A stretch of 64,000 bases of DNA from an uncultured Solirubrobacteraceae bacterium (GTDB lineage: Bacteria > Actinomycetota > Thermoleophilia > Solirubrobacterales > Solirubrobacteraceae), in NCBI GenBank assembly GCA_902806205.1, contig CADCVR010000058.1, positions 62,001-126,000 on the forward strand, read 5' to 3'. Positions 9,642 through 18,531 of this stretch are shown here, one piece after another (within the stretch, counting starts at the first letter, position 1; every line of letters starts with the position of its first letter). The notes under the pieces are model-generated. The model made no database searches, was not told where the DNA came from, and was given only the letters and a program-made list of their open reading frames with translations. The position numbers were made by a program, and so were the translations under genes.

Positions 9642-10574
9642 TCAGCCGCCGAAGCGGCTGCGCAGCGCCAGGACGTTGTCGACGTAGCGGCGGGTCTCGG
9701 GAAGCATCCCGATGCGCGCGACCGACGCGGGACCCTGGTAGTAGCCCGCCGCCGCGGTGGCCGGGTCGCCCCCGGACGCGCGCAGCAGCGAGCCCAGGTA
9801 GAGCACTCCGGCGCGGACGTTGTCCCGGGCTGAGTCGGGATCGAGGCGGCTCTTCGCGAGGTTCGACTCGACCCAGTCCCAGGTGCCCGGCATGACTTGC
9901 ATGACGCCGCGGGCGTTGGCCGAGGAGACCATCGCGTTGTTGAAGCCCGACTCCTGCCAGGCGATCGCGGCCGCGAGCGCACCCGGGACGCCTTGATGCG
10001 CAGCCTCGTGGGTGATCTCGGAGGCCGACACGCGCCCGGGCGCGGCGGCCGGAGCGGCGGCGGGGACGACGCGGGCGGCGGGCGCCGCCTGCGTGGAGCG
10101 GGCGGGGGCGGGTGCGCCCATGGGGAGCTTGACGACGGTGCCGATGAGCAGCGCCGCGGTCGGGTCGAGGCCGTTCATCTGCGCGAACTGGGCGAGCGGG
10201 ATGCGGCTCGAGGCGGCCAGCCCGGAGAGCGTGTCACCCGGGCGGACGGTGTAGGCCCCCTGGACGGGCGGCGCGGCCGCGCCGGTGCTCGCGCCCGGCG
10301 CAGCGGCAGGCGGCGCGGAACCGGCCGCCCTGCTCAGCGCCCCGGCGGCCTCGCTGACCGTCGGCAGATGCACGGTGGTGCCCGCGGCGACCCGGGCGTC
10401 CTCGGGAAGGCCGTTGGCGGCCGCGAAGGCCCGCGTCGTCATGTTCTGGGCGGCGGCCAACCCCCACAGCGACTCACCCGGTGCGACCACATGCGTGACA
10501 CCGGCCGATGCGGCGGCGGGGGTGGCGAGCACGACGGCGGCCGCGAGCACGAGTAGGCGAGGGGAACGCGTCAT
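9642..10574 (-). CDS. LysM and lytic transglycosylase protein
   Basis: A 310-residue exported cell wall enzyme. It has a signal peptide (residues 1-24), LysM domain 1 (about 27-70, HVVAPGESLWGLA), LysM domain 2 (about 107-152, YTVRPGDTLSGLA), an Ala/Pro linker and a C-terminal SLT domain with the catalytic Glu in AIAWQESGFN and motifs GVMQVMPGTW and AGYYQGP. LysM modules bind peptidoglycan and the SLT domain cleaves its glycan strands. The ATG at 10574 gives a proper signal peptide; an in-frame ATG 27 codons earlier does not. Confidence 0.92.
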   Translation of the reverse strand: MTRSPRLLVLAAAVVLATPAAASAGVTHVVAPGESLWGLAAAQNMTTRAFAAANGLPEDARVAAGTTVHLPTVSEAAGALSRAAGSAPPAAAPGASTGAAAPPVQGAYTVRPGDTLSGLAASSRIPLAQFAQMNGLDPTAALLIGTVVKLPMGAPAPARSTQAAPAARVVPAAAPAAAPGRVSASEITHEAAHQGVPGALAAAIAWQESGFNNAMVSSANARGVMQVMPGTWDWVESNLAKSRLDPDSARDNVRAGVLYLGSLLRASGGDPATAAAGYYQGPASVARIGMLPETRRYVDNVLALRSRFGG

Positions 10575-10692
10575 GGGAAGGCACTGTGGCCGAAAAGCCC
10601 GCAAACCTCGCGAAACCGGCAGCGTTACGTGCCCTCGCAGGAGCGGTTGCATCACCCGAGGACGGGGTCGGCGCCTCCATCCAAGGGCAGGA

Positions 10693-10727
10693 GAGCTCGC
10701 CGCGTGAGGCGCTGCGCGGGCGAGCTC
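10693..10727. other. 9-bp inverted repeat between divergent genes
   Basis: GAGCTCGCC (10693-10701) and GGCGAGCTC (10719-10727) pair perfectly around 17 bases in the 194-bp gap between the transglycosylase and the coiled-coil gene. It could be an operator or a leader hairpin. I looked for a c-di-AMP (ydaO) riboswitch here, since these precede many actinobacterial wall hydrolases, and did not find its conserved core. Confidence 0.4.
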
Positions 10728-10768
10728 ATCGCCACGACGCCCGCCATCTCGGTACGTTGCGATCTTCG

Positions 10769-12538
10769 ATGACCGCGCCCGCGAACACCGTCACCGTCAC
10801 GGGGCCCGATCGCTCGGGCCTGCTCGCGAACCTCACAGTTCGCTTCGGGCGCGTCGAGGTGGTGGGCGAGCGCCAGGTGACCCTGGCCGACGGCGGCACG
10901 GGCTGGGAGCTCACGGTCCGCCACGAGTCCTTCACGAGCCTCCTGCGAAACGGCGCGGTGGCTCCGGCCGCAGGGCCGGTTCCCGCGCCGCCGGTGTCCG
11001 ACGCCGAGACGGCCGCCCTGCACGATGCGGCAGGAGCGGCCCGTGCCGAGGCCGACGCCGCCCGCGCCGACGCCGAGGCCGCCAGAGCCGCGGGGGAGAG
11101 AGCTCGCGCCGAAGCCGTTGCCGCCCGCGGCGAGGCCGACGCGTTGCGGTCCCAGACCGAGGCGCTGCGCGCCGAGGCCTCGGCGGCAAGCCAGTCCGCG
11201 CAGGCGGCCCGCGCGGAGGCCGAGGCCGCCCGAGAACAGCTCGGACTGGCCCAGGACGAGGCGGAGGCGGCCCGCACCCAGGTCTTCGCGCTGCAGACCG
11301 GCGAGCAGGAGCGTCGTGCCGACGCCGAGGCCGAGCGCGCGCGACTCGCAGCGCAGCTCGACGCGGTTCAGGCCGACACGGAGCGCGAAGCCGAGCGGGC
11401 GCGGGCCGCGGTGCGGGAGGAAGCCGACGCGCAGGCTCTGGCCGCCCACGCTTCCGCCCAGCTCGAGGTCGCCGAGGCCCGCAAAGAGCTCGCGGTCGAG
11501 CGCGAGGCGCTCATGGCCCAGCTCGAGACGGAGCGGGCGGCGATGGTCCGGCAGGCCCAGGCTGACGCGGCGGCGATCCGCGAGCGGGCTGCGGCCGAGG
11601 TGTCGGCGGTCAGCGAGCAGCTCGAATCCGAGCGCCGGACCCTGACCGAGCAGGCCACCCAGATGCGCGCGGCTGCGCTGGCCGAGGCGGAGGAGCGCGT
11701 GACCGCGAGCCAGGAGACCGCTCAGCGCGAGATCGCCGCCGCTCACGAGCGAGCCGACGCCGAGATCGCGGCCGCTCGCCAGCAGGCCGAGGACGACATC
11801 GTCGTCGCTCGCGGTCGCGCCGTGGCCGAGACCGCTGCTGCCCGCGAGCAGGCGGAGGCAGAGGTCGCGCAGGCTCAGGCGCTCGCGGCGCGCGAGCGCG
11901 AGGCCGCCACCCAGGCCAAGGCGACCGCCGCCCACGAGTCCATCCGCCTCAAGGCCGCGGCCGAGCAGGACGCGGAGCGCCTGCGCGAGGAGGCGACGAG
12001 GCTCCGCGACGAGACAGGCCGCCAGGTCGACGAGCTGCTCGCGCAACGGGAGGCCGAGGCCAGGCAGGCGGCGGCCCAGGAGCTCCGCCGGGCCGAGGCG
12101 CAGGCGCGCGAGGTCGTCGCGGGCGCTCAGGCGCAGGTCGCTGACGCCAGGCACCGCGCGGAGGCGGAGCTCGCGGCCGCTCGCATCGACGCCCGGGAGC
12201 AGGCTCGCGCCGCCCGCGACCAGGCCACTGCCCTGCTGGCCGCCGCTCGCGGGGAGGCCGACGCGGCCCTCCAAGAGGGAAAGGCACTGGCCGGCGGCCT
12301 GAAGGAGGTCGTCGACCGCGTGCGCGAGCTCGGCCGCCAGCTCGACAACGAGGTCAGCACGGCGCACCGTACGCTCGCGGCGCGCACCCAGCTGACCGCC
12401 GTCCAGGCCAAGAGCCGTGCCGAGCAGCCCGATCTCGACGCCGCGGCGACCGCGATCGCCGCCCAAGTCGTGCGGATCCTCAGCGACACGCCCCACGCAC
12501 CTCCCGCGGAGCAAGCGCCGCCGGCCGAGCCGGACTGA
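10769..12538 (+). CDS. Long coiled-coil protein
   Basis: A 589-residue protein with a small N-terminal beta-rich domain (residues 1-75) that begins like an ACT-type domain (VTVTGPDRSGLLANLTVRFG), then a 400-plus-residue Ala/Glu/Arg-rich coiled coil, and a C-terminal helical tail (about 510-589). No TM helix or signal peptide is seen, so it is cytoplasmic. Such proteins often build filaments or scaffolds (FilP/DivIVA-like) but no family is assigned. A -10 TACGTT (10753-10758) lies 10 nt before the ATG. The repetitive composition gives long spurious frames on the other strand. Confidence 0.8.
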   Translation: MTAPANTVTVTGPDRSGLLANLTVRFGRVEVVGERQVTLADGGTGWELTVRHESFTSLLRNGAVAPAAGPVPAPPVSDAETAALHDAAGAARAEADAARADAEAARAAGERARAEAVAARGEADALRSQTEALRAEASAASQSAQAARAEAEAAREQLGLAQDEAEAARTQVFALQTGEQERRADAEAERARLAAQLDAVQADTEREAERARAAVREEADAQALAAHASAQLEVAEARKELAVEREALMAQLETERAAMVRQAQADAAAIRERAAAEVSAVSEQLESERRTLTEQATQMRAAALAEAEERVTASQETAQREIAAAHERADAEIAAARQQAEDDIVVARGRAVAETAAAREQAEAEVAQAQALAAREREAATQAKATAAHESIRLKAAAEQDAERLREEATRLRDETGRQVDELLAQREAEARQAAAQELRRAEAQAREVVAGAQAQVADARHRAEAELAAARIDAREQARAARDQATALLAAARGEADAALQEGKALAGGLKEVVDRVRELGRQLDNEVSTAHRTLAARTQLTAVQAKSRAEQPDLDAAATAIAAQVVRILSDTPHAPPAEQAPPAEPD

Positions 12539-12574
12539 GAAGCTTCGTGCTCCGATTCAGATCGAGCCCTCCGC

Positions 12575-13081
12575 TCAGCAGTCGAGGGTTGCGTCGTAGA
12601 CGGCGGCCGCCGGGCCGGCCATCACGCGCTCGGCCATCTCCTGCTTGAGGAGGTCTAAGCGCGCCTCCTCCTCGGCGTCGCGCTCCATGCGTGCCAGCGC
12701 GATGAACTCGTCGGTGACGAAGCCCTCGCGGACCGCCAGGGTCACGCTGCGCCCGCGGTAACCGACCCGGAACACGAAGCGCTCGAGCGTCGTGCCGCGC
12801 TCCGAGCGGGCGAGCTCGGGGTCGAGCACGTAGCGCTCGCCCGTCACGGCCCGGGTGACCAGCTCGAAGCCGTCGCGTGCGCCCGGGCCACCGAAGGCGG
12901 TCGCCACCGTGATCTCGCGTCGTTCGAGCGGACCGTCGGCGGCGAGCAGCCCGAACGCGCGCTCCATGACCTTGAAGGCGTGCGCCACCCCGCCCGGTGA
13001 GCCCGGCCCGTGGTAGCGCATCAGGTCCTCGAAGGAGAACGAGAGCGCTCGGCCCTTCTCGACGACTTCGAGCGCGCTCAC
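12575..13081 (-). CDS. FmdE-like hypothetical protein
   Basis: A 168-residue protein whose N-terminal part (FEDLMRYHGPGSPGGVAHAFKVM) resembles the start of FmdE/GSU-type domains (alpha helix, H-G-x-x-P-G turn, helix), followed by beta strands. The Cys residues that bind metal in true FmdE proteins are missing, so a metal role is doubtful. The GTG start overlaps the panB stop (GTGA), making it the last gene of the pantothenate operon. Function unknown. Confidence 0.65.
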   Translation of the reverse strand: MSALEVVEKGRALSFSFEDLMRYHGPGSPGGVAHAFKVMERAFGLLAADGPLERREITVATAFGGPGARDGFELVTRAVTGERYVLDPELARSERGTTLERFVFRVGYRGRSVTLAVREGFVTDEFIALARMERDAEEEARLDLLKQEMAERVMAGPAAAVYDATLDC

Positions 13082-13971
13082 CTGGAGACCATCTTCTTGA
13101 AGGTCGCGAGCTCCGCGGCGTCGATCGCGTAGCCGTGCTCCGGCGCCGGGTAGGCTCCCGAGCGGACGTCGGCCGCGAAGGCGGCCAATCCCGCGTTCAT
13201 CTGGGGCTGAAGCTCGGCGTAGCGCTGCACGAAGCGTGCGCCGCGGCCCTCGCGTATGCCGAGCAGGTCGTGGAAGACGAGCACCTGCCCGTCGGTGGCC
13301 GGGCCGGCGCCGATGCCGATGACGGGGATCTCCATGCGCTCCATGACCACTTCGGCCACCGCGCTCGGGATCGCCTCGAAGACGAGCGAGAAGCAGCCGG
13401 CCTCCTGCAGCGCGAGCGCCTCCTCGGCGATTCTCGCCGCCGCGACGGCGCTGCGGCCCTGCGCCTTGTAGCCGCCGAGCGCCGTCGCGGTCTGCGGCGT
13501 CAGGCCGACGTGGCCCATGACGGGAATGCCGGCGGCGACGATCGCGCGGGCGCGGGCGACCGAGCTCGCGCCGCCGCCCTCGAGCTTGACCGCGTCGCAG
13601 CCGGCCTCCTTGACGAAGCGGAACGCCGTGGCGACGGCCTGCTCGCCGGAGATCTCGTAGGAGCCGAAGGGCAGGTCGCCGACGAGGAACGGCGTGCGCA
13701 GGCCGCGCCGGACCGCACGCGCCAGCATGAGCAGCTCGTCGGCGGTCACCGCGACGGTGGAGGGGTAGCCCAGGACGGTCATGGCGCCCGAGTCGCCGAC
13801 GAGCACGAGGTCGACTCCGGCCGCCTCGGCCGCGCGGGCGCTCGGGAAGTCGTAGGCGGTGACCATGACGAGCGGCTCGCCCAGGCGCTGCTTCTCGACG
13901 AGCGTCGGGAGGGTCACGGGCAGGCGCGAGGCGTCGACGGGCGCCTGCATGTTGGCGGGCATGGAGCTCAT
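13078..13971 (-). CDS. panB: 3-methyl-2-oxobutanoate hydroxymethyltransferase
   Basis: A 297-residue PanB, which makes ketopantoate from alpha-ketoisovalerate and methylene-tetrahydrofolate, the first step to pantothenate. Conserved stretches include [30 protein letters not shown] (metal-binding Asp), [17 protein letters not shown] and the Glu in [10 protein letters not shown]. It starts at ATG 13971, overlapping the stop of panD (ATGA). The operon order on the minus strand is DUF2520 gene, panC-panD, panB, FmdE-like. Confidence 0.96.
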   Translation of the reverse strand: MSSMPANMQAPVDASRLPVTLPTLVEKQRLGEPLVMVTAYDFPSARAAEAAGVDLVLVGDSGAMTVLGYPSTVAVTADELLMLARAVRRGLRTPFLVGDLPFGSYEISGEQAVATAFRFVKEAGCDAVKLEGGGASSVARARAIVAAGIPVMGHVGLTPQTATALGGYKAQGRSAVAAARIAEEALALQEAGCFSLVFEAIPSAVAEVVMERMEIPVIGIGAGPATDGQVLVFHDLLGIREGRGARFVQRYAELQPQMNAGLAAFAADVRSGAYPAPEHGYAIDAAELATFKKMVSR

Positions 13972-14357
13972 GTGCCCCTCAGGAGGGTCGCGACGGCGTC
14001 GTCGACGGTGACGATCCGGTTCGTCTGGGGCTGCACGTGGACGACCCGCGGCTCGTAGTGCTCCATCTCGGCGGTGTCGTACTGCGCGTAGGAGATGACG
14101 ATGATCGTGTCGCCGCGGTGGACCAGGCGGGCCGCCGCGCCGTTGACCTTGATCTCGCCCGAACCGCGGTCCCCGGCGATCGTGTAGGTCTCGAAGCGCT
14201 GGCCGTTGTCGACATCGACGATCGCGACCTGCTCGTGCTCGTAGATGTCGGCTGCCTCGAGCAGGTCGGGGTCGATGGTGATCGAGCCGACGTAATGCAG
14301 ATCGCAGTCGGTCACCGTGGCGCGATGGATCTTGGACTTGAGCATGGTGCGGTGCAT
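13968..14357 (-). CDS. panD: Aspartate 1-decarboxylase (PanD) domain or internal gene
   Basis: 129 residues of PanD, in frame with and downstream of panC. The canonical start [16 protein letters not shown] is followed by the self-cleavage site HYVGS (Gly24-Ser25), where Ser25 becomes the pyruvoyl cofactor; the catalytic Lys9 and Tyr58-region residues are present. It decarboxylates aspartate to beta-alanine. A weak Shine-Dalgarno (AAGGG, about 11 nt before the ATG at 14357) could allow separate translation. If made only as a fusion, self-cleavage would still release the alpha subunit and leave the short beta peptide attached to PanC. Confidence 0.85.
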   Translation of the reverse strand: MHRTMLKSKIHRATVTDCDLHYVGSITIDPDLLEAADIYEHEQVAIVDVDNGQRFETYTIAGDRGSGEIKVNGAAARLVHRGDTIIVISYAQYDTAEMEHYEPRVVHVQPQTNRIVTVDDAVATLLRGT

Positions 14358-15230
14358 GGGCGGTCTGCCCTTCTGGTCTCGGGGGGTTCCGATGAGCTGG
14401 TTGTCGATGAGGCGCACTCCGCCGACGGTTGCCGCGACGGCCACGAGCACCGCGTCCTCGACGGTCGCGACGGGAGCGAGGGTCTGCGGGTCGACGAGGG
14501 CGAGGTACTCGGGCTCGACGTCGAAGGGCACGAGGGCGGCGCGGGCCTCGGCGGCGAGCGTGGCGGTGTCGTCCTCGCCTGCGGCGTGAGCGCGCGCGGC
14601 GGCGGACAGCGCCGCCTGCAGGGCGAGGGCGCGCGGGCGGTCGGCGGGGGAGAGGTGCGTGTTGCGGCTCGAGAGGGCGAGGCCGTCGGGCTCGCGGACC
14701 GTCGGCGCGACGTCGATGCGGACAGGGAGGTTCAGGTCCGCGACCAGGCGGGAGATCACGAGCGCCTGCTGGGCGTCCTTCTGGCCGAAGAACGCCTGAT
14801 CGGGCTGGACGACGTTCAGGAGCTTGGTCACGACGGTCGCGACGCCCGCGAAGTGCTCCGGGCCGCGGTGGGCGCCTTCGAGCGCCTCCACGAGGGGACC
14901 CTCGAGCGCGACGCGAGTGGCGAAGCGCGGGGGATAGAGCTCGGCGGCGCTCGGCGCGAACAGCAGGTCGGTGCCGGCCTGAGCCGCCAGGATGGCGTCG
15001 TGCCCCTCGTCGCGCGGGTAAGCCGCGAGGTCGCCCGGATCGTCGAACTGCGTCGGGTTCACGAAGACCGAGACGACGACCTCGTCGCACTGGTGACGGG
15101 CGCGCTCGATCAGCGAGAGGTGCCCGGCGTGCAGTGCGCCCATCGTCGGGACGAGCGCGATCGTCCGCTCGGCGCGGCGGGCCGGCCGCAGCGCGGTGCG
15201 CACCTCGGCGACGGTCCGCAGGATCCTCAT
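13968..15230 (-). CDS. panC: PanC-PanD in one continuous reading frame
   Basis: This 420-codon frame encodes a complete pantoate-beta-alanine ligase (residues 1-285: [14 protein letters not shown] with the HxGH nucleotide motif, [18 protein letters not shown]) followed, with no stop, by a complete aspartate decarboxylase (residues 292-420). Read straight through it would be a bifunctional enzyme that makes beta-alanine and joins it to pantoate. PanC families normally end shortly after the RLIDN segment, and PanD normally starts exactly where the internal ATG (14357) lies, so separate translation of PanD from that ATG is also possible. The start is the ATG at 15230, overlapping the stop of the upstream gene (15227). 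Confidence 0.9.
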   Translation of the reverse strand: MRILRTVAEVRTALRPARRAERTIALVPTMGALHAGHLSLIERARHQCDEVVVSVFVNPTQFDDPGDLAAYPRDEGHDAILAAQAGTDLLFAPSAAELYPPRFATRVALEGPLVEALEGAHRGPEHFAGVATVVTKLLNVVQPDQAFFGQKDAQQALVISRLVADLNLPVRIDVAPTVREPDGLALSSRNTHLSPADRPRALALQAALSAAARAHAAGEDDTATLAAEARAALVPFDVEPEYLALVDPQTLAPVATVEDAVLVAVAATVGGVRLIDNQLIGTPRDQKGRPPMHRTMLKSKIHRATVTDCDLHYVGSITIDPDLLEAADIYEHEQVAIVDVDNGQRFETYTIAGDRGSGEIKVNGAAARLVHRGDTIIVISYAQYDTAEMEHYEPRVVHVQPQTNRIVTVDDAVATLLRGT

Positions 15231-15943
15231 CGGGCGGCTCCCGCGAGCTCGCTCGTCGCGCCGGCCAGGTGGTCCCAGAGTGCGAGGCGCTCGGGGGTGC
15301 GGGCAGCGACGGCGGCGCGCTGGCGGGCGACGGTCGCCGTGTCGCCCCGGGCGATCGGGCCCGTGAGGGCGCGCTCGGGACCATGGGCGGCCCAGTTCTC
15401 CACCGTGGCGCGCACGAGCGGCGCCAGCAGCCCGCGATCCCCGGGCAGGAGGGCCTCCGCCCAGGCCTCGAGGGTGACGAGGAAGTTCGAGGCGACGCTC
15501 GCCGCCGCGTGGTAGGCGGGACGGTCGGCGTCGCGGAGCTCGAAGGCGTTCAGCCCGATCGCGGCCGCGAGCGCGTGGGCGACGGCGAGGGCGCGCGGCG
15601 TCGTGCCGGCCACGGCGGCTCCCGCTCCGCCGAACGGCGGGGCCGCGTCCGTGACGGTCATGAGCGGGTGCAGGCCGAGCGCCTCGTGCGGCGCGAGCAC
15701 GTCGAGGCCCGTGCTGCCCGAGCAGTGGCCGACGAGCGGGCCGGGCGCGACGGCCGCCGCTGCCGGGGCGATCTCCGCGTCGGGGACGCAGAGCAGCACG
15801 AGCTCCGCGCCCATGCCGTCGGCGCCGCGGCCCTCGACTCGGACTTCCGAGAACGGTTGCAGGGCGGCGGAGAGCGCCGAGCCGAGGCGGCCCGCGCCGA
15901 TGACCGCGATGCGGTCGGGGACAGACGGCGATGTGAGGGTCAA
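15227..15943 (-). CDS. Rossmann / DUF2520 reductase, possible ketopantoate reductase
   Basis: A 238-residue NAD(P)-binding protein: [17 protein letters not shown] is a Rossmann GxGxxG motif, followed by a helical C-terminal DUF2520 domain ([16 protein letters not shown]). It heads the pan operon and its stop overlaps panC. PanE (ketopantoate reductase) is not otherwise present in the window, and DUF2520-type proteins (PanG) are known to replace it in some bacteria, so this is a good candidate for that step; this is inference from context. The start is taken as TTG at 15943 since no ATG or GTG gives a full Rossmann fold. Confidence 0.75.
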   Translation of the reverse strand: MTLTSPSVPDRIAVIGAGRLGSALSAALQPFSEVRVEGRGADGMGAELVLLCVPDAEIAPAAAAVAPGPLVGHCSGSTGLDVLAPHEALGLHPLMTVTDAAPPFGGAGAAVAGTTPRALAVAHALAAAIGLNAFELRDADRPAYHAAASVASNFLVTLEAWAEALLPGDRGLLAPLVRATVENWAAHGPERALTGPIARGDTATVARQRAAVAARTPERLALWDHLAGATSELAGAAR

Positions 15944-16073
15944 TATCGGTCCAGCTCCCGAGGGATGCCGGTCGCGCTGGGGGTGTGGGTCCTGCGGGTG
16001 AAAGGTTCGTCCCCGTGGGTGACGACCTGCAACGAGGAATGTAGCCCAAGTGCGGCGGCGTACCATCGCCACC

Positions 16074-16727
16074 GTGGCAGACGAACAAGCCCGCGACGCC
16101 GCGTTTGAAGTGGCGCGAACCCGTGCACGGACCTGCACGCGCTGCCCGGCGCTCGTCGCCTCCCGCTCCGGGGTGGTGGTCGGCGCGGATGCTGCGCCGG
16201 CCGACGTGCTGCTGGTCTCGGGTGCGCCCGGAGCCGACGAGGACGCGCTCGGCCTGCCCCTGGTCGGGCAGGCGGGGCAACTGGTCGACCGGCTGCTCGG
16301 GGAGGCGGGCTTCCCGCGCGTCGGCGTCTTCGTCACCCCGCTCGTGAAGTGCCTGGCGCCGGGCAACCGGGACCCGTCGCCGCCGGAGGTCGCGCACTGC
16401 TCCGAGCACCTCGTCGCCGAGGTGGAGCTCGTCCGGCCGCTGGTGGTCGTCGCGCTCGGCGGCTTCGTGACGAAGGTGCTGCGCGGCGACGTCGCGTCGA
16501 TCCGGGCGCGCCGCGGGAGGGAGGAGCCGCGGACGCTCGGGACCGTCACGTTCTGGCTGCTGCCCGCCTTCCACCCGGCTGCGGCGCTCTACGCACCGGC
16601 CCTCGTCGAGCAGTTGCGCGCGGACCTCGCGCGGCTGCCGGAGCTCGTCGCGCGCGGCCGGCCGGAGGCGTCGCCGTCGGCGCCCCGGGCGCCGGTGACG
16701 GAAAGCGGGCAGCTCGGGCTGTTCTGA
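16074..16727 (+). CDS. Uracil-DNA glycosylase, family 4-like
   Basis: A 217-residue protein of the iron-sulfur uracil-DNA glycosylase superfamily. Four cysteines fit the 4Fe-4S site (CTRC at 21-24, one in LVKCLAPGN, one in VAHCSEHL), and the motifs [14 protein letters not shown] and [10 protein letters not shown] are recognisable. It removes uracil from DNA for base excision repair. One change is notable: the first motif reads SGAPGADED, where family 4 enzymes usually have GExPGxxED, so specificity or activity may differ. The GTG start is preceded by TACCAT (16061-16066) at 7 nt, a leaderless arrangement. Confidence 0.82.
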   Translation: MADEQARDAAFEVARTRARTCTRCPALVASRSGVVVGADAAPADVLLVSGAPGADEDALGLPLVGQAGQLVDRLLGEAGFPRVGVFVTPLVKCLAPGNRDPSPPEVAHCSEHLVAEVELVRPLVVVALGGFVTKVLRGDVASIRARRGREEPRTLGTVTFWLLPAFHPAAALYAPALVEQLRADLARLPELVARGRPEASPSAPRAPVTESGQLGLF

Positions 16728-16730
16728 TGC

Positions 16731-17603
16731 CTACAAGTCCCGCCGGCGGAACGCCAGCAGCGCCACCGCGCCCACCACGGCCGCGTAGGCCACGCAGAAC
16801 ACGGGGAACAGTGCGGGGTTGTCGTGCGAGCCGCCGAGCGGGCCCAGCTGCACGAGGGCGCCCGTGACGCCGCCGCGGCTGCTCGCGTCGGCGACGAGCT
16901 GGAAGAGCGCGTCGCGGTAGAGACCCTCGAAGGGGAGGGCCCAGGAGGCGACGTTGGCGACATCGGTGAGCGTTCCCGAGCCGAGCGCGTCGCCGATCGA
17001 GCCGAGCAGGCCGACGAGCAGGCCCGCGCCGAAGACCATGAGGACGCCGATGCCGTTCGCGGTGGTCCCGAGCACGATCGAGCCGAGCAGCGCCAGGGCG
17101 GAGATCAGGGCCACCGCGCCCGCGAGCTCCAGTGCCGGAGTGACGATCCGGTCGGGCGCGTAGCCCCCGACGAGCTTCGTGAGCACCACGCCGCCGAGGA
17201 AGACCACCACGACGTAGGTCCCGCTCACGGTCGCCGCCGCCGCCCAGCGCCCGAGCAGGTAGGCGCCGCGCCCGAGGGGACGCACCACCATGGGCTGCAG
17301 CAGGCCGCGCTCCGCGTCGCCGCGCACCGCGTTGAGCGTCAGGAAGACCGCCAGCACCACGCCGAGGAAGAGCGTGCCGAACATCGCGAGGCCGAGGATC
17401 GTCGCGCCGGCGAGCGTCTTGGCGTCCAGGAACCGGCTGCCACCGAACTCGTCGACGTCCTGGAAGAGCTCGTTGACGCCCCAGGCGTACAACGCTCCGA
17501 ACGCAAGCGTCAGCCCCAGCACGACCACGAAGACGCGCCGCCGCAGCGACTCGCGCAGAGCGTGTGCCGCGACGACCCGGGCGCCCGCGAAGAGCGCGCT
17601 CAC
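16731..17603 (-). CDS. ABC-2 type transporter permease
   Basis: A 290-residue membrane protein with about six TM helices (for example VFVVVLGLTLAFGALYAW, GTLFLGVVLAVFLTL, ALISALALLGSIVLG and the C-terminal VFCVAYAAVVGAVALLAF). The layout and the segment RGDAERGLLQPMVVRPLGRGAYLLGRW are typical of ABC-2 (NatB-like) permeases. Its GTG overlaps the stop of the ATPase gene (GTGA), so both are made as one transporter. The substrate is unknown. Confidence 0.88.
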   Translation of the reverse strand: MSALFAGARVVAAHALRESLRRRVFVVVLGLTLAFGALYAWGVNELFQDVDEFGGSRFLDAKTLAGATILGLAMFGTLFLGVVLAVFLTLNAVRGDAERGLLQPMVVRPLGRGAYLLGRWAAAATVSGTYVVVVFLGGVVLTKLVGGYAPDRIVTPALELAGAVALISALALLGSIVLGTTANGIGVLMVFGAGLLVGLLGSIGDALGSGTLTDVANVASWALPFEGLYRDALFQLVADASSRGGVTGALVQLGPLGGSHDNPALFPVFCVAYAAVVGAVALLAFRRRDL

Positions 17604-18463
17604 GCCGCGCCGCCCGTGCGCACGGCTTCGCTGTCCCCGACCGCGTCGAGGTAGACGTCCTCCAGCGTGGAGGAGAGCACCTGCACCCCGTAGACCTGCT
17701 CGCCCGCCGCGACCAGCTCGGCGACGATCCGCGGTGCGTCGGCTCGCCCCGCGCCCGCCACGATCCGCCTGCCGCCGGCCGTCTCGACCTCGACGCCGCG
17801 CGGCCGCACGAGCTCGTCGGGGCGCCCCGCGGTCACGACGCGTCCGTGGTCGATGATCACGACCCGGTCGCAGACGAGCTCGACCTCGGAGAGCAGATGG
17901 GTGTTCAGGAGCACCGCCACGCCACGGCGCTGCACCTCGACGAGCAGGTCGCGGACCGTGCGGCGGCCCGCAGGGTCGAGGGCGCTCGTCGGCTCGTCGA
18001 GCAGGAGCAGCCGCGGCTCGCCGACAAGCGCCTGGGCGATCCCGAGGCGCTGCTGCATTCCCTTGCTCATCGCCTCCACGCGGCGCCCGCGCGCGTCGTC
18101 CAGCCCGACCAGGGCGAGCAGGTCCGCGCGCTCCGCCGCCCCCTGGGTGGAGCCGGCGAGCCGCTGGTGCAGGAGCATCACCTCGTCCGCGGTCGCCCAG
18201 CCCGGGAAGCGGAAGAGCTCGGCGAGGTAGCCCTGCGACGTGCGCGCTTGCGTCGAGCCCGCGGCGTGGCCGGCCACGGTGGCCCGCCCCTGCGTCGGGC
18301 GGACGAGGCCGCAGGCGATCTTCGTCAGCGTGCTCTTCCCCGCCCCGTTGGGACCGAGCAGGCCGACGAGCTCGCCGGAGTCGACCTGGAGATCGACGCC
18401 ATGGAGGGCGGTGTGAGCGCCGTAGCGCTTGACGAGTCCCTCGACCTGCAGGGCAGCGGGCAC
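17600..18463 (-). CDS. ABC transporter ATP-binding protein
   Basis: A 287-residue ATPase of the ABC-2/NatA class: Walker A LLGPNGAGKST, Q-loop region, signature SKGMQQRLGIAQAL, Walker B RLLLLDEPTSALDP and switch His in LLNTHLL. It powers the permease encoded next. The GTG at 18463 was chosen because a -10 TAGACT (18471-18476) lies 7 nt upstream; an earlier GTG would lie beyond that promoter. It is divergent from the LPDTG protein gene. Confidence 0.93.
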   Translation of the reverse strand: MPAALQVEGLVKRYGAHTALHGVDLQVDSGELVGLLGPNGAGKSTLTKIACGLVRPTQGRATVAGHAAGSTQARTSQGYLAELFRFPGWATADEVMLLHQRLAGSTQGAAERADLLALVGLDDARGRRVEAMSKGMQQRLGIAQALVGEPRLLLLDEPTSALDPAGRRTVRDLLVEVQRRGVAVLLNTHLLSEVELVCDRVVIIDHGRVVTAGRPDELVRPRGVEVETAGGRRIVAGAGRADAPRIVAELVAAGEQVYGVQVLSSTLEDVYLDAVGDSEAVRTGGAA

Positions 18464-18470
18464 GTCGGCG

Positions 18471-18524
18471 AGTCTACGGGCCGTGGGCACCGGTCCTGCC
18501 CGAACGGGGTACGGCCCCTAGTAT
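18471..18524. promoter_or_regulatory. Divergent leaderless-type promoters
   Basis: Two -10 elements face opposite ways: TAGACT on the minus strand (18471-18476), 7 nt before the ABC ATPase GTG, and TAGTAT on the plus strand (18519-18524), 7 nt before the GTG of the LPDTG protein. Neither gene has a Shine-Dalgarno sequence. Confidence 0.5.
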
Positions 18525-18531
18525 CGCGGTC

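Noticed and set aside
10575-10768. c-di-AMP (ydaO) riboswitch before the LysM transglycosylase
   Set aside because: The minus strand has GGGTGATG and some G-rich runs, but the conserved ydaO core segments (such as the CAGCTAACC...GTAGGC 3' part) are not present in order.
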